Assembly (NCBI GenBank): GCA_023151275.1
Contig: JAKLJI010000002.1
Coordinates: 1 to 64,000 of the forward strand
From: Bacteroidia bacterium
GTDB lineage: Bacteria > Bacteroidota > Bacteroidia > UKL13-3
Length of the DNA: 64,000 bases
Direction: 5' to 3'
Shown here in pieces: positions 16,839 to 26,087 of this stretch. Under the pieces are notes generated by a model. The model saw only the letters and a list, made by a program, of their open reading frames with translations. It made no database searches and had not been told where the DNA came from. Both the position numbers and the translations under genes were made by a program. The stretch's first letter is position 1. Every line of letters starts with the position of its first letter.

Positions 16839-19800
16839 ATGCGCAAATTCACTTTTAATTCATACCAAAAGCGAAAGCCGGATTATTTCCGTAACTTCAG
16901 GTTATTGCTTTTCTTTTGTATTCTGGGATTGGCTCAATCGAAATGGGCTAATGCTCAACGAACTGCTGTTTACGAAGAAGATCAGCGCTATTACCAGCGT
17001 GGGCTAGAGCTATTTGACAAGGAAAAATATGCTGCGGCACAAAAGCATTTTCTTTGGTTTGAATCCTTCACCAAAGACCCTCAGCTAAAAATTAACGCTA
17101 GGTATTATGCTGCAACTTCCGGCATGGAATTGTTTAATCCGGATGCAGAGAAAATGCTCTTAGGAATAATTCAAGCCTATCCTGAAAACCCAAAAGCCAA
17201 ACTTGCAGCCTACCAATTGGGCCGATTTCATTATCGGAACAAAAACAACAAAGAGGCTGTAAAATGGCTGAATCAGGTTAGTCCTGACTATTTAAGTAAT
17301 GCTGAAAGTAAAGAGTATTATTTTACTAAAGGTTACTGCCATTTCAAAATCAATGAATTTAAGGAGTCGCAGGCTGCATTTAAATTTACCAAGGACGAAA
17401 AGAGCAAGTTCTACGACGCGAGTAATTATTATTATGCTTATGTATGCTACCAATCCGGAGATTTTAACGAAGCCCTTGAGCACTTTAACCGCATCAAGTA
17501 CCACAAAACATTTGGTCCGCTTTCATCGGTTTACGTAGCGCAGATTTACTTTTCAAGAAAGCAATACCAGGAGGTTGTTAACTATTGCGATACCATAACC
17601 AATAAAGAACTTGCTGTTGATGTTGCAGGCATGTTGGGTCAATCCTATTTCCACTTAAAGAATTACAACAAAGCCATTCCGTACTTGGAAAGCTTCATGA
17701 AAGAGGCGCCAGTACTTCCAAAGAACAGTGATTATTACCAATTGGCTTATTCCTATTACAAATCTGAACGCTACCAGGACGCAATTCAAAATCTGTTGAA
17801 AATTGAAAGTCCGAACGATACTATCAAACAAAGCTACCTGTTCATACTTGCCGATTGTTATTTAAGAACCAATCAAAAAGCCAGTGCCATTCAGGCCTTC
17901 GACCAATGTTATGCCGCTGGTCCGCTTACAGAAGCTGGAGAATTGGCTTTGCTGAACACCGCAAAATTATCGGACGAATTGAACCTGCAAGGCAATGCCA
18001 TGAGTGCCTATGCGAAGTTTATTGACCAATTCCCAAAATCATCAAAACTAGACGAGGTTAGGTCGAACCTTAGTAACCTCTTATTACATGCTCGAAATTT
18101 CAAAGAAGCGATAAAGATTTTAGAAAGCATTTCAAACCCCGGCAAACCCGAAAAGGTGATGTTGCAACGAGTAATGTATTACCGGGCTGAAGAACTTTAT
18201 TTAAACAGTTTATTTGCTGAGGCTTCCGATTTATTTGCCAGATCAGGAACCATGAATTTAGACCCGTATTACACCGGTTTATCCTGGTTTTGGATTGGAG
18301 AACTCGCTTACAAAAACGGAAAATATGCAGAAGCATTAACCTGGTACCAAAAAGCAAGAACCATCAACGAGTTTAAAACCACACGCTTTTATCCCTTATC
18401 GTGGTATGAATCTGCCTACAGCCAATTGAAACTTGAACAATACGATATAGCTATTGAAGCCTACAAAGAGTATATCAAGCTGGATCCAAGTCGCAGCAAT
18501 CCTGAGATTTTTACGGATGCTCTTATTCGTGTTGCAGATTGTTATTTCATTTCAAGAAGGTATGAACAAGCCATTGAATACTACGATAAAGTGGTGAGTT
18601 ATGACCTAAATGGTGGAGACTATGCACTGTATCAAAAATCTTTGATTCTTGGGGTTCAAAACAAGTACACCCAAAAAGGCGAAGTATTGAAGAAGTTGAT
18701 TCAAAGCTATCCCAAATCCATTTACATTGATGATGCAGTATATGAAAATGCCAACCTCTTGTTATTGAGTGAGGATTTTCCAGGTGCAATACGCGAGTTT
18801 GAATCTTTGATAAAAAATTATCCAAGAAGTCAGTATATCCGCAAAGCCAGATTGAGCAAGGCTTTGAGTTTATTCAACAACCAACAGGATGAAGAATCAT
18901 TGAAGGAGTTGAAAATTTTAATAACTGAAAATCCCGGTTCGGATGAAGCAAAAGACGGCTTGATGTTGGTGAAGAATATTTTGGTAAACAAAGGTGAAAG
19001 TGAAAAGTACCTGGAATTTGTAAAAGTACTACCCAACATCATAGTATCAGCAAGCACCCAGGATTCATTGAGTTATGAGGCAGCATTTAACTTGTATAAG
19101 GCAAAAGAAACAGCAAAAGCAGCCAAATCATTTGCCAATTACATGAGTAAGTTTCCCGGTGGTTATTTCATTTTGAAGGCCAATTATTTCAGGGCTGAAT
19201 GCGAATACAAATTGAAAAATTACGATGCTGCCCTACCCTGCTATGAATTTGTGGCCGATGGATTACGCAGTGACTTCTCGGAGTGGAGCACACGCCAAGC
19301 AGCGGTAATCCATTACATGAAAAAGAATTACGACAACGCCTATACTTATTATGCGGCTCTTGAACGCATTGCCTCAAACAAAGACAATATGATGGTTTCC
19401 TTGTTGGGACAAATGCGCAGCTCTAACATTCAAGGCAAAACCGACTCGGCAACAACTGCTGCTATCAAATACTTGAATTCGGGGTTGGCGCAAAAAGAGC
19501 CGGGATTAGAAGCCCGTATTTTAGTTGGCAGACATTACCTGAACAGGGGAAAATTGGATTCAGCCCAGCATGAATTTGTAAGTATATTAAAAGAAACCAA
19601 AAACATCATTGGCGCTGAAGCAAAATACCATTTGGCCTGGATTCATTACCAACGGAAAGACTACAAATCGGCACAGAAAGCCTGTCTTGAGTTGGCAGAT
19701 TTGTTTAGTTCCTTTGATTATTGGGTAGCAAAAGGATACATTCTCACAGCGGATTGCCTAGTAAAACAAAACGACTTTTTTCAAGCTAAAGCAACCTTGC

Positions 19801-19946
19801 AAAGTTTGATTGACAATTACGAAGGTGCTGAGATTCCTCAATTGGCAACCACCAAATTGAATGAAGTCATCGAACTTGAAAAACTTCAAAAAGACAAACA
19901 AAAGGATGAAGTGGAACAACGCATTAAGAAAAAGGAGAACAAATAA
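16839..19946 (+). CDS. large periplasmic tetratricopeptide repeat protein
   Basis: A 1035-residue protein that is almost wholly TPR repeats. A basic N-terminus (RKFTFNSYQKRK) is followed by a hydrophobic segment and an ANAQ cleavage-like site at about residue 40, so it is probably exported to the periplasm. Repeats of roughly 34 residues run from residue 48 to the end, with recurring (A/Y)-x-x-x-Y-(D/E)-x-A patterns, for example YQEVVNYCDTI, YQDAIQNLLKIE and YEQAIEYYDKVV; many resemble the YbgF/BamD type with long inter-helix loops. The C-terminus is lysine/glutamate-rich. Only one base separates its stop from the ATG of the following barrel gene, so the pair is co-translated. TPR scaffolds next to barrel proteins suggest an envelope complex, but the actual job is unknown. 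Confidence 0.85.
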   Translation: MRKFTFNSYQKRKPDYFRNFRLLLFFCILGLAQSKWANAQRTAVYEEDQRYYQRGLELFDKEKYAAAQKHFLWFESFTKDPQLKINARYYAATSGMELFNPDAEKMLLGIIQAYPENPKAKLAAYQLGRFHYRNKNNKEAVKWLNQVSPDYLSNAESKEYYFTKGYCHFKINEFKESQAAFKFTKDEKSKFYDASNYYYAYVCYQSGDFNEALEHFNRIKYHKTFGPLSSVYVAQIYFSRKQYQEVVNYCDTITNKELAVDVAGMLGQSYFHLKNYNKAIPYLESFMKEAPVLPKNSDYYQLAYSYYKSERYQDAIQNLLKIESPNDTIKQSYLFILADCYLRTNQKASAIQAFDQCYAAGPLTEAGELALLNTAKLSDELNLQGNAMSAYAKFIDQFPKSSKLDEVRSNLSNLLLHARNFKEAIKILESISNPGKPEKVMLQRVMYYRAEELYLNSLFAEASDLFARSGTMNLDPYYTGLSWFWIGELAYKNGKYAEALTWYQKARTINEFKTTRFYPLSWYESAYSQLKLEQYDIAIEAYKEYIKLDPSRSNPEIFTDALIRVADCYFISRRYEQAIEYYDKVVSYDLNGGDYALYQKSLILGVQNKYTQKGEVLKKLIQSYPKSIYIDDAVYENANLLLLSEDFPGAIREFESLIKNYPRSQYIRKARLSKALSLFNNQQDEESLKELKILITENPGSDEAKDGLMLVKNILVNKGESEKYLEFVKVLPNIIVSASTQDSLSYEAAFNLYKAKETAKAAKSFANYMSKFPGGYFILKANYFRAECEYKLKNYDAALPCYEFVADGLRSDFSEWSTRQAAVIHYMKKNYDNAYTYYAALERIASNKDNMMVSLLGQMRSSNIQGKTDSATTAAIKYLNSGLAQKEPGLEARILVGRHYLNRGKLDSAQHEFVSILKETKNIIGAEAKYHLAWIHYQRKDYKSAQKACLELADLFSSFDYWVAKGYILTADCLVKQNDFFQAKATLQSLIDNYEGAEIPQLATTKLNEVIELEKLQKDKQKDEVEQRIKKKENK

Positions 19947-19947
19947 A

Positions 19948-21594
19948 ATGAACAGGCCAATTCAATTCATAATCCTTATGAACCTGGGAGTTTTGTTGTT
20001 CTCAGGAAACGCAAATGCTCAACTCAAAGACACCTTAATTGATAATAAAGTATTTGAGGTTGAAAAAACGTTCAAACCTATATTATCTGAGGCCCTAAAA
20101 ATTCCTGTTAATCCCAACCCGGAGAAACCGGAATTGAAAAGACCTGAGTTCAAATACGACCAAGTTGCAATTCAGGCGGTAGCTTCCGAGCCCAATGTTT
20201 ACACTATCAAACCTTTGAGTATGGGAACCTCGGTTTTACCTAAACTGAAAGGCAATTACATGCGTGTTGGCTTTGGAAATTATTCAATGCCCATGGGCGA
20301 AATTTATTTGAATACTGTTCGCAACAGAAAGGTTCAAGCCGGTGTTTTTCTCAAGCATTTGTCGGCATCCGGTAATGAGCAATTCAATAATTTTAGCAAC
20401 AATACCGCTTATGGTTATGTAAAATCATTTCAGAAAAAACAGGTGTATTCATTGGATGCCTATTATTACAGAAATCGGGTTCAATTGTATGCCACACCCA
20501 AAGACATTCAGAACGCTGAAGAATTGGGAAAACGCGTTTATCAAACCTTTGATATCAAAGGAGCAATAGCTTCTTCGCACAGCGACAGTTCTGATTTTAA
20601 GCACCACACCGAGTTGAATTTTTACAGGTATCAGAATCAAGCAAAAGATGCCGAAAACGACTATCAAATAAAAACACGGTTGAATAAAACCTTTGAAGGA
20701 ATTCCTTTCGAGTTGGATGCAGGATTGCGAATCAACCAATACCAATTTCAGGGCATGGAATTCAACAGAAGATTTTTTCATTTCAATCCCATGATTCGCC
20801 TGGATGACAAGGATTTTTACTTGCATGGAGGTTTGAATACTTTTTTTGCTACCGATAGCAATGGCACCAACAGCTATTTCTTTCCAAAAGCAGAAGGAGG
20901 ATTTCATTTGGTAGCGAAGAAACTTGTTGTGTATGCAGGTTTAACCGGAAATCCACTGATACGTACCTTCAGGTCTATCACTTCTGAAAATCCATTTATG
21001 AATTCGCCCATGGCGGGTTTAACAGTGAATCGATTTGAAATTTTTGGTGGTTTCAAAGGACAATTGGGGCCAATGACTGCATTTACCTTGCAAAGCAGCT
21101 CAAGCCGATTGGAAAACAATTTGTTTTATGGATATGATTCAAGCAGCTATGCGCAACTTGCCTTGTATGATTCAGGAAAAGGCTCACTAACAAGACTGGT
21201 AGCTAGTTTAACGCATGGAATTGGCGATAAATGGCGGTTTGGAACTCAAGTGGCTGTAAACAATTATACCTTATCAACCCTATCGAAAGCCTTTGGTCGC
21301 CCTGAATTGGAAATCCAGGCCCATGCTTTATACCACATGGGAGAAAAATTCACCATTCGCGTAGATTATTCCTATTGGGGAAAACGGTATTCGCTAATTA
21401 AGAAACCCAATTCACAGGAAGAAGTGAAACTAGATCCCTTCAACGATGTGAGTTTAGGATTGGAATACCACTACCGCAAAAACCTGGGAGCCTTTGTAAA
21501 TTTGAACAACTTGGCATCAACCGGCTACCAAAGGTGGTACAACTATCCTGTTTATGGCTTTAATTTGCTAGCAGGCTTTAATTTTACATTTTAA
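19948..21594 (+). CDS. outer-membrane beta-barrel protein, partner of the TPR protein
   Basis: I start this at ATG 19948, one base after the stop of the TPR gene; an upstream in-frame ATG would produce a lysine-rich tail inside that gene. The 548-residue product has a signal peptide (RPIQFIILMNLGVLLFSG, then NANAQ). A proline-rich periplasmic linker follows (about residues 45-75, with NPNPEKPELKRPEFKYD), then alternating hydrophobic strands through to a C-terminal aromatic (LAGFNFTF). This fits an outer-membrane barrel of about 18 or more strands. It has no plug or carboxypeptidase-like domain, so it is not a classical TonB receptor even if databases may label it so. The pair lies 21 bases before murA, which suggests a cell-envelope role. 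Function unknown. Confidence 0.75.
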   Translation: MNRPIQFIILMNLGVLLFSGNANAQLKDTLIDNKVFEVEKTFKPILSEALKIPVNPNPEKPELKRPEFKYDQVAIQAVASEPNVYTIKPLSMGTSVLPKLKGNYMRVGFGNYSMPMGEIYLNTVRNRKVQAGVFLKHLSASGNEQFNNFSNNTAYGYVKSFQKKQVYSLDAYYYRNRVQLYATPKDIQNAEELGKRVYQTFDIKGAIASSHSDSSDFKHHTELNFYRYQNQAKDAENDYQIKTRLNKTFEGIPFELDAGLRINQYQFQGMEFNRRFFHFNPMIRLDDKDFYLHGGLNTFFATDSNGTNSYFFPKAEGGFHLVAKKLVVYAGLTGNPLIRTFRSITSENPFMNSPMAGLTVNRFEIFGGFKGQLGPMTAFTLQSSSSRLENNLFYGYDSSSYAQLALYDSGKGSLTRLVASLTHGIGDKWRFGTQVAVNNYTLSTLSKAFGRPELEIQAHALYHMGEKFTIRVDYSYWGKRYSLIKKPNSQEEVKLDPFNDVSLGLEYHYRKNLGAFVNLNNLASTGYQRWYNYPVYGFNLLAGFNFTF

Positions 21595-21615
21595 TTTCAG
21601 GAGAAAATAATCGAC

Positions 21616-22923
21616 ATGGGTTCGTTTAAAGTAACAGGCGGAAAAACACTTAAAGGAGAAATAACCCCTCAAGGTGCAAAAAATGAAGCCCTACAAATAT
21701 TATCTGCGGTTTTAATTACCGAAGAAGAAGTGCATATCAGCAATATCCCGGTAATTCGGGATGTAATGAAGCTAATTGAATTGCTTGGAGATTTGGGCGT
21801 TGAAACCCGGAAAACAGGAGAAGGTGCCTATACATTTAGAGCAAGGAATATCAACCTGGAATACTTAATCAGTGATGATTTCAAGAAAAAAGGTGCAAGC
21901 TTACGTGGCTCTATTATGATTATTGGTCCGTTGCTTGCACGTTTTGGAAAGGCCTACATTCCTGAACCGGGCGGTGATAAAATCGGACGTCGTCCGGTAG
22001 ATACCCATTTGAGGGGATTTGAAGCGCTGGGTGCCAGTTTTGAACATGAACATAGCGACCGCTTTTACCGCATAAATGCATCCAATTTAAAAGGAACAGA
22101 CATGGTGCTTGACGAAGCATCTGTTACCGGAACTGCCAATATTGTTATGGCTGCTTGCCTTGCCAAAGGAACAACCACCATTTACAATGCAGCATGCGAA
22201 CCTTATGTGCAACAATTGTGTCGCATGCTCAACTCAATGGGTGCAAAAATCACCGGAATTGGATCGAACCTACTCACCATTGAAGGAGTTGACAAACTTG
22301 GAGGCTGCTCTCACCGCATGTTGCCCGACATGATTGAAATTGGTTCTTTTATAGGATTGGCAGCCACAACCCAATCTGAAATAACCATCAAAAACTGTGC
22401 GATTCCTCATTTAGGAGTAATTCCAAAAGTGTTCCAACGCATGGGAATTGAAATGGAATTTAGGGGAGATGATATATTTCTTCCTGCACAACCTTCCTAT
22501 AAAATTGACACTTTAATTGACGGCAGTATTCTTACGATTAAGGATGGCATTTGGCCGGCATTCACACCTGATTTGATTTCTGTAGCCTTGGTAACTGCAA
22601 CACAAGCTAAAGGCTCGGTTCTCATTCACCAATGGATGTTTGAAAGTCGCTTATTCTTTGTAGATAACCTCATTGACATGGGCGCAAAAATCATTCTTTG
22701 CGATCCCCATCGTGCCGTGGTTATTGGTTCAAACCGGGAGACTAAACTTAGAGGAATTACCATGTCGTCGCCGGATATCCGTGCAGGAGTATCTATGTTG
22801 ATTGCCGCACTTGCGGCCCAAGGCAACAGTACCATTCACAATATCGAGCAAATAGACAGAGGCTATCAGTACATTGATCAGCGTCTTAAGGCAATTGGAG
22901 CGGAAATTACCCGAATGGACTAA
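21616..22923 (+). CDS. murA: UDP-N-acetylglucosamine 1-carboxyvinyltransferase
   Basis: A 435-residue EPSP-synthase-fold enzyme that adds enolpyruvate from PEP to UDP-GlcNAc in the first committed step of peptidoglycan synthesis. Visible are the N-terminal GGKTLKGEITPQGAKNEAL with the catalytic lysine-asparagine pair, ASLRGSIMIIGPLLARFGKA, and the mobile catalytic loop PGGDKIGRRPVDTH. In E. coli this loop carries Cys115, which reacts with fosfomycin; here the position is Asp121, the substitution known from mycobacteria and Chlamydia that makes the enzyme insensitive to the drug. The rest of the protein is full length and intact. It follows the barrel gene by 21 bases and its stop shares a base with the next ATG. 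Confidence 0.96.
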   Translation: MGSFKVTGGKTLKGEITPQGAKNEALQILSAVLITEEEVHISNIPVIRDVMKLIELLGDLGVETRKTGEGAYTFRARNINLEYLISDDFKKKGASLRGSIMIIGPLLARFGKAYIPEPGGDKIGRRPVDTHLRGFEALGASFEHEHSDRFYRINASNLKGTDMVLDEASVTGTANIVMAACLAKGTTTIYNAACEPYVQQLCRMLNSMGAKITGIGSNLLTIEGVDKLGGCSHRMLPDMIEIGSFIGLAATTQSEITIKNCAIPHLGVIPKVFQRMGIEMEFRGDDIFLPAQPSYKIDTLIDGSILTIKDGIWPAFTPDLISVALVTATQAKGSVLIHQWMFESRLFFVDNLIDMGAKIILCDPHRAVVIGSNRETKLRGITMSSPDIRAGVSMLIAALAAQGNSTIHNIEQIDRGYQYIDQRLKAIGAEITRMD

Positions 22924-23423
22924 TGACGAAATTCGTTTTATTGACCTTTGTTTTGCTGGGCTTTTGGGCTGAGAATTTCGCACAGTCGTTAAAGATTGGT
23001 GATGAATTTCCAAGTTTTAATTTTCAAGGCCAGTTTCAAAAACAAAGTCAGTTAAGCGATTACAAAGGAAGTTTTGTACTTATTCATTTCTGGGCATCCT
23101 GGAATGAAGAAAGCAGGACATTGCAGCAAAGTTTCACACCCGTTTACAGCCGATTCAGGGAAAAGCGATTTACCAAAGGAAGAAAATTCTACATCATCTC
23201 TGTGAGTATTGATGAGGTTCCCAAGCATTATGAGCTTGCACTAAAAAAGGACAACTTACCTTGGAATGCATTTGTTTGTGATTTTATTGGTTGGAAAACG
23301 CCCTTGCTTAAACTTGCAGGAGTTGAAAAAATTCCAAGTAATTTCCTACTTGACCCCTATGGTCGAATAATGGCCATGAATTTGAATGCCCAACAATTGG
23401 AGAAAATCTTAAGAGAACAATAA
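22923..23423 (+). CDS. TlpA-like thioredoxin-fold protein lacking the CxxC motif
   Basis: A 166-residue exported protein. A signal peptide (KFVLLTFVLLGFWAENFAQ) is followed by the TlpA/AhpC-type opening LKIGDEFPSFNFQG and the strand SFVLIHFWASWNEESRTLQQ. Where a redox-active member has WCxxC, this has W-N-E-E-S, so both cysteines are replaced by N and S. The cis-proline region is present (KIPSNFLLDPYGRI). The fold therefore seems kept while thiol-disulfide chemistry is lost, which points to a binding or scaffold role in the periplasm. It overlaps the murA stop by one base (TAATG) and should be co-expressed with it. Function not known. Confidence 0.8.
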   Translation: MTKFVLLTFVLLGFWAENFAQSLKIGDEFPSFNFQGQFQKQSQLSDYKGSFVLIHFWASWNEESRTLQQSFTPVYSRFREKRFTKGRKFYIISVSIDEVPKHYELALKKDNLPWNAFVCDFIGWKTPLLKLAGVEKIPSNFLLDPYGRIMAMNLNAQQLEKILREQ

Positions 23424-23502
23424 TCAAATTGATGGTGTCAGTATGTCATTTTTTGAGGGCTGGCAAGCAGTTTGAAACAAGTAAGCAAAAAGAATTTTAA
23501 AA

Positions 23503-24093
23503 ATGAACGAAGCAACGAACCAACCGGACGACAACCTGCATGAGGATTTGACAGTTAAGGAAGAAGCGAAAGGCCCTGATGCGGAATTGAAAGAGGCTGC
23601 AGAGGAAATATTGAACGAGCAAGCTGACAAAAACGCTGGTGCTCAAGATTCAGCTGCCAAACTACAGGCCGAATTGACAGAGGTTCAAGACAAATACCTA
23701 CGTCTTTTTGCTGAGTTTGACAACTACAAGCGCAGAACCATCAAAGAACGTTCAGAATTATTGAAAACGGCAAACCAAGAAACCCTACTCGCCATGTTGC
23801 CTGTTTTAGATGATTTTGAACGCGCTCAAAAATCCTTTGGAAACGATGTTCCTGAAGCAGTAAAAACCGGAATTGAATTGGTATTCCAGAAATTGAAATC
23901 AACCCTAACCCAAAAAGGATTGAAGGAAATGGAAAGCACCGGAAAAGATTTTGATAGTGAATTCCACGAGGCCATTACCAAAATTCCAGCTCCATCTGAA
24001 GAGATGAAAGGTAAGGTGTTTGATACGCTAGAAAAAGGTTACTTTCTGAATGAAAAGGTTATCCGCTTTGCCAAAGTGGTAGTGGGAGAATAA
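23503..24093 (+). CDS. grpE: GrpE nucleotide exchange factor
   Basis: A 196-residue GrpE. The first 60 or so residues are acidic and low-complexity. A long coiled coil follows ([20 protein letters not shown]), then the signature [20 protein letters not shown] and the hinge into the C-terminal beta domain ([25 protein letters not shown]). GrpE releases ADP from DnaK during the chaperone cycle. It lies seven bases before dnaJ, and the two are clearly one unit; dnaK is not in the window. The gap of 79 bases after the thioredoxin-like gene probably holds the promoter of this pair. No CIRCE-type inverted repeat was seen in it. Confidence 0.96.
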   Translation: MNEATNQPDDNLHEDLTVKEEAKGPDAELKEAAEEILNEQADKNAGAQDSAAKLQAELTEVQDKYLRLFAEFDNYKRRTIKERSELLKTANQETLLAMLPVLDDFERAQKSFGNDVPEAVKTGIELVFQKLKSTLTQKGLKEMESTGKDFDSEFHEAITKIPAPSEEMKGKVFDTLEKGYFLNEKVIRFAKVVVGE

Positions 24094-24100
24094 TAAAACC

Positions 24101-25255
24101 ATGGAAAAAAGAGACTATTACGAAGTTCTTGGTGTAAGTCGCTCTGCAAGCGCCGATGAGATAAAAAAGGCTTACAGGCAGATGGCCATCAAGTATCACC
24201 CCGACAAAAACCCAGGCGATAAATCTGCTGAAGATAAGTTTAAAGAAGCAGCTGAGGCCTATGAGGTATTAAGCGATCCTCAGAAAAAGGCAAATTACGA
24301 CCGATTTGGACATCAGCGCATGGGTGGCCCGGGTGGCGGTGGTCATCACATGAATATGGATGATATTTTCAGCCAATTCGGAGACATTTTTGGCGATGGA
24401 AATCCATTCGAATCCTTCTTTGGAGGCGGTGGCGGCGGAAGAGGCCGAGGAACCAGACAACGGGTAGGAACAAATCTTCGGGTGAAAGTAAAACTTACTT
24501 TACAGGAGATTGCCACAGGAGTTGAAAAGAAAATTCGCGTTAACAAGCAGGTTGCATGCTCTTCGTGCAGTGGAAGTGGTGCAAAAGATAAATCCTCATT
24601 CAAAACCTGCGGTACCTGCGGTGGAGCCGGTCAAGTTCGCAAAGTTACCCAAACCTTTTTGGGTCAGATGGCAACCACATCTACCTGTCCTACCTGCAAT
24701 GGCGAAGGAAATGTAATCACCAACAATTGTACTTCTTGCAGAGGAACCGGTCGAATGGAAGGAGAAGAAACCATTACCGTAAAAATTCCTGCAGGTGTTG
24801 CTGATGGCATGCAGATGAATATTTCAGGAAAAGGAAATGCCCCTGAACGAGGCGGAATACCTGGAGATTTACATGTGCTGTTTGAAGAGATTAAAGACCC
24901 AATTCTGAGAAGAGACGGTAACAATATCATCTACGAACATTTTATCAATTTTGCGGATGCGGCATTAGGAACTCAAATTGAGGTTCCAACTGTAACGGGC
25001 AAAGTAAAACTTAAAGTAGATGCAGGAACCCAATCTGGAAAAATCCTTCGTTTGAAAGGCAAAGGACTACCGGAAGTAAATAACCCAAGGTACGTTGGCG
25101 ACCAATTGGTTCAATTGAACGTTTGGACTCCAAAGAAGTTAAGCAACGAAGAAAAGAATATTCTGGAGAAGTTCAGGGATTCTGAGAACTTCCATCCAAA
25201 ACCGGAACAATCCGAGCGAAATTTCTTTGAACGAATGAAAGAGTTCTTCAACTAA
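24101..25255 (+). CDS. dnaJ: DnaJ co-chaperone
   Basis: A 384-residue type I J-protein. It has an N-terminal J domain with the HPD motif ([20 protein letters not shown]), a glycine/phenylalanine-rich linker (GGPGGGGHH through [14 protein letters not shown]), and a zinc-finger domain with four CxxCxGxG repeats: [36 protein letters not shown]. The C-terminal substrate-binding domains follow ([15 protein letters not shown]-like region with VKIPAG). All key residues are present. It stimulates DnaK ATPase activity. A strong hairpin terminator follows it at 25261-25287. Confidence 0.97.
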   Translation: MEKRDYYEVLGVSRSASADEIKKAYRQMAIKYHPDKNPGDKSAEDKFKEAAEAYEVLSDPQKKANYDRFGHQRMGGPGGGGHHMNMDDIFSQFGDIFGDGNPFESFFGGGGGGRGRGTRQRVGTNLRVKVKLTLQEIATGVEKKIRVNKQVACSSCSGSGAKDKSSFKTCGTCGGAGQVRKVTQTFLGQMATTSTCPTCNGEGNVITNNCTSCRGTGRMEGEETITVKIPAGVADGMQMNISGKGNAPERGGIPGDLHVLFEEIKDPILRRDGNNIIYEHFINFADAALGTQIEVPTVTGKVKLKVDAGTQSGKILRLKGKGLPEVNNPRYVGDQLVQLNVWTPKKLSNEEKNILEKFRDSENFHPKPEQSERNFFERMKEFFN

Positions 25256-25260
25256 TATAG

Positions 25261-25287
25261 AGGCGGGCCAAATGGTTCGCCTTTTTT
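25261..25287 (+). terminator. rho-independent terminator after dnaJ
   Basis: A stem of AGGCGGGCC (25261-25269) with GGTTCGCCT (25274-25282), allowing two G-T pairs, and a four-base AAAT loop, is followed by six T (25282-25287). It lies five bases after the dnaJ stop. The last bases overlap the end of the convergent barrel gene, so it may stop both transcripts in part. Confidence 0.85.
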
Positions 25288-25999
25288 AATAAAACCGAGG
25301 GCAATAGGTTTTGAACTTTGGTCTATAATACAAAGCTATTCCTGAATACCAATACGAATCAGGTGGAATAAACCACTTTCTGTATCCATTTCCAGGAAGA
25401 TTGGCAGTTGTTAGATTCAAGTTATTCTCCAAATAAAGTGCAAAGTTTGGCGTGATTTTGAAGCCAAAATTAAGGCCAATCAAACCCGTTATTGCAAATC
25501 CTTTATCCGGGGTAAATGCTTCGGGATTTCCTGTTGCACCGTATCCAATTGAAGTAATATCTTGAAACTTATTAAGCGAATCGTAGGTGAAATAATGACC
25601 ACTGTAACGCATTACACCCAAGCCAAATTCTGCATTCATACAAAAAGGGCCTTTATCTAAAAAAATATCCCCTTTCAGGTTGCGTTGCATCTGGAATGAA
25701 AACTCATCAAAACTAGCTTCTAGGCCTTGCGTATTTTGAGATTTCATGGTAAATACACTTCCCGTTTTTGCTGATAAGCCCCACTCCCATTTGCTAGAAA
25801 CCTGTCTGTAAAAAGCCAGCTTTTTGGTGTTTCTGAATTCAGTTTGACCTTCAAAATTGCTTGTTAAGGTATAATCCATTTGGGTACCGTAATAAAAGGA
25901 GTACCCAGTTCCAACACCAAAGCGCCAGGAAGTTTTACCCTGTGCGAACAAGGTTTCAGCCCAGAAGCTGAGAATTAATAAAGGGTAGATATAGTTCAT
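25286..25999 (-). CDS. outer-membrane beta-barrel protein (paralogue of the next gene)
   Basis: A 237-residue exported protein from ATG 25999; an in-frame TTG at 26014 is less likely. A signal peptide (NYIYPLLILSFWAETLFAQ) is followed by alternating strands such as WRFGVGTGYSFYYGTQMDY, ending in aromatic residues with the unusual tail CPRFY. The gene next to it encodes a clear paralogue with the same opening (WRAGISTGFNFYIGYQMDY), the same NTQG and SIGYG landmarks and the tail CPRWF. It looks like an 8- to 10-strand small barrel similar in style to the PorT/OmpW-type outer-membrane beta-barrel proteins. Function unknown. It is convergent with dnaJ. Confidence 0.72.
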   Translation of the reverse strand: MNYIYPLLILSFWAETLFAQGKTSWRFGVGTGYSFYYGTQMDYTLTSNFEGQTEFRNTKKLAFYRQVSSKWEWGLSAKTGSVFTMKSQNTQGLEASFDEFSFQMQRNLKGDIFLDKGPFCMNAEFGLGVMRYSGHYFTYDSLNKFQDITSIGYGATGNPEAFTPDKGFAITGLIGLNFGFKITPNFALYLENNLNLTTANLPGNGYRKWFIPPDSYWYSGIALYYRPKFKTYCPRFY

Positions 26000-26087
26000 A
26001 TTGTTTCGCACCAATCAAACTGCTTGGCACGAAAATATGAATTTTACCTAATTTTAACTTAAAAACGTTAGTAAATGTTAAAAATTC

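Noticed and set aside
19861-19947. Longer N-terminus of the barrel protein reaching back into the TPR gene
   Set aside because: The added residues are a lysine-rich out-of-frame shadow of the TPR C-terminus; ATG 19948 begins a normal signal peptide.
19948-21594. Classical TonB-dependent receptor
   Set aside because: No plug or carboxypeptidase-like domain is visible, only a signal peptide, a proline-rich linker and barrel strands.
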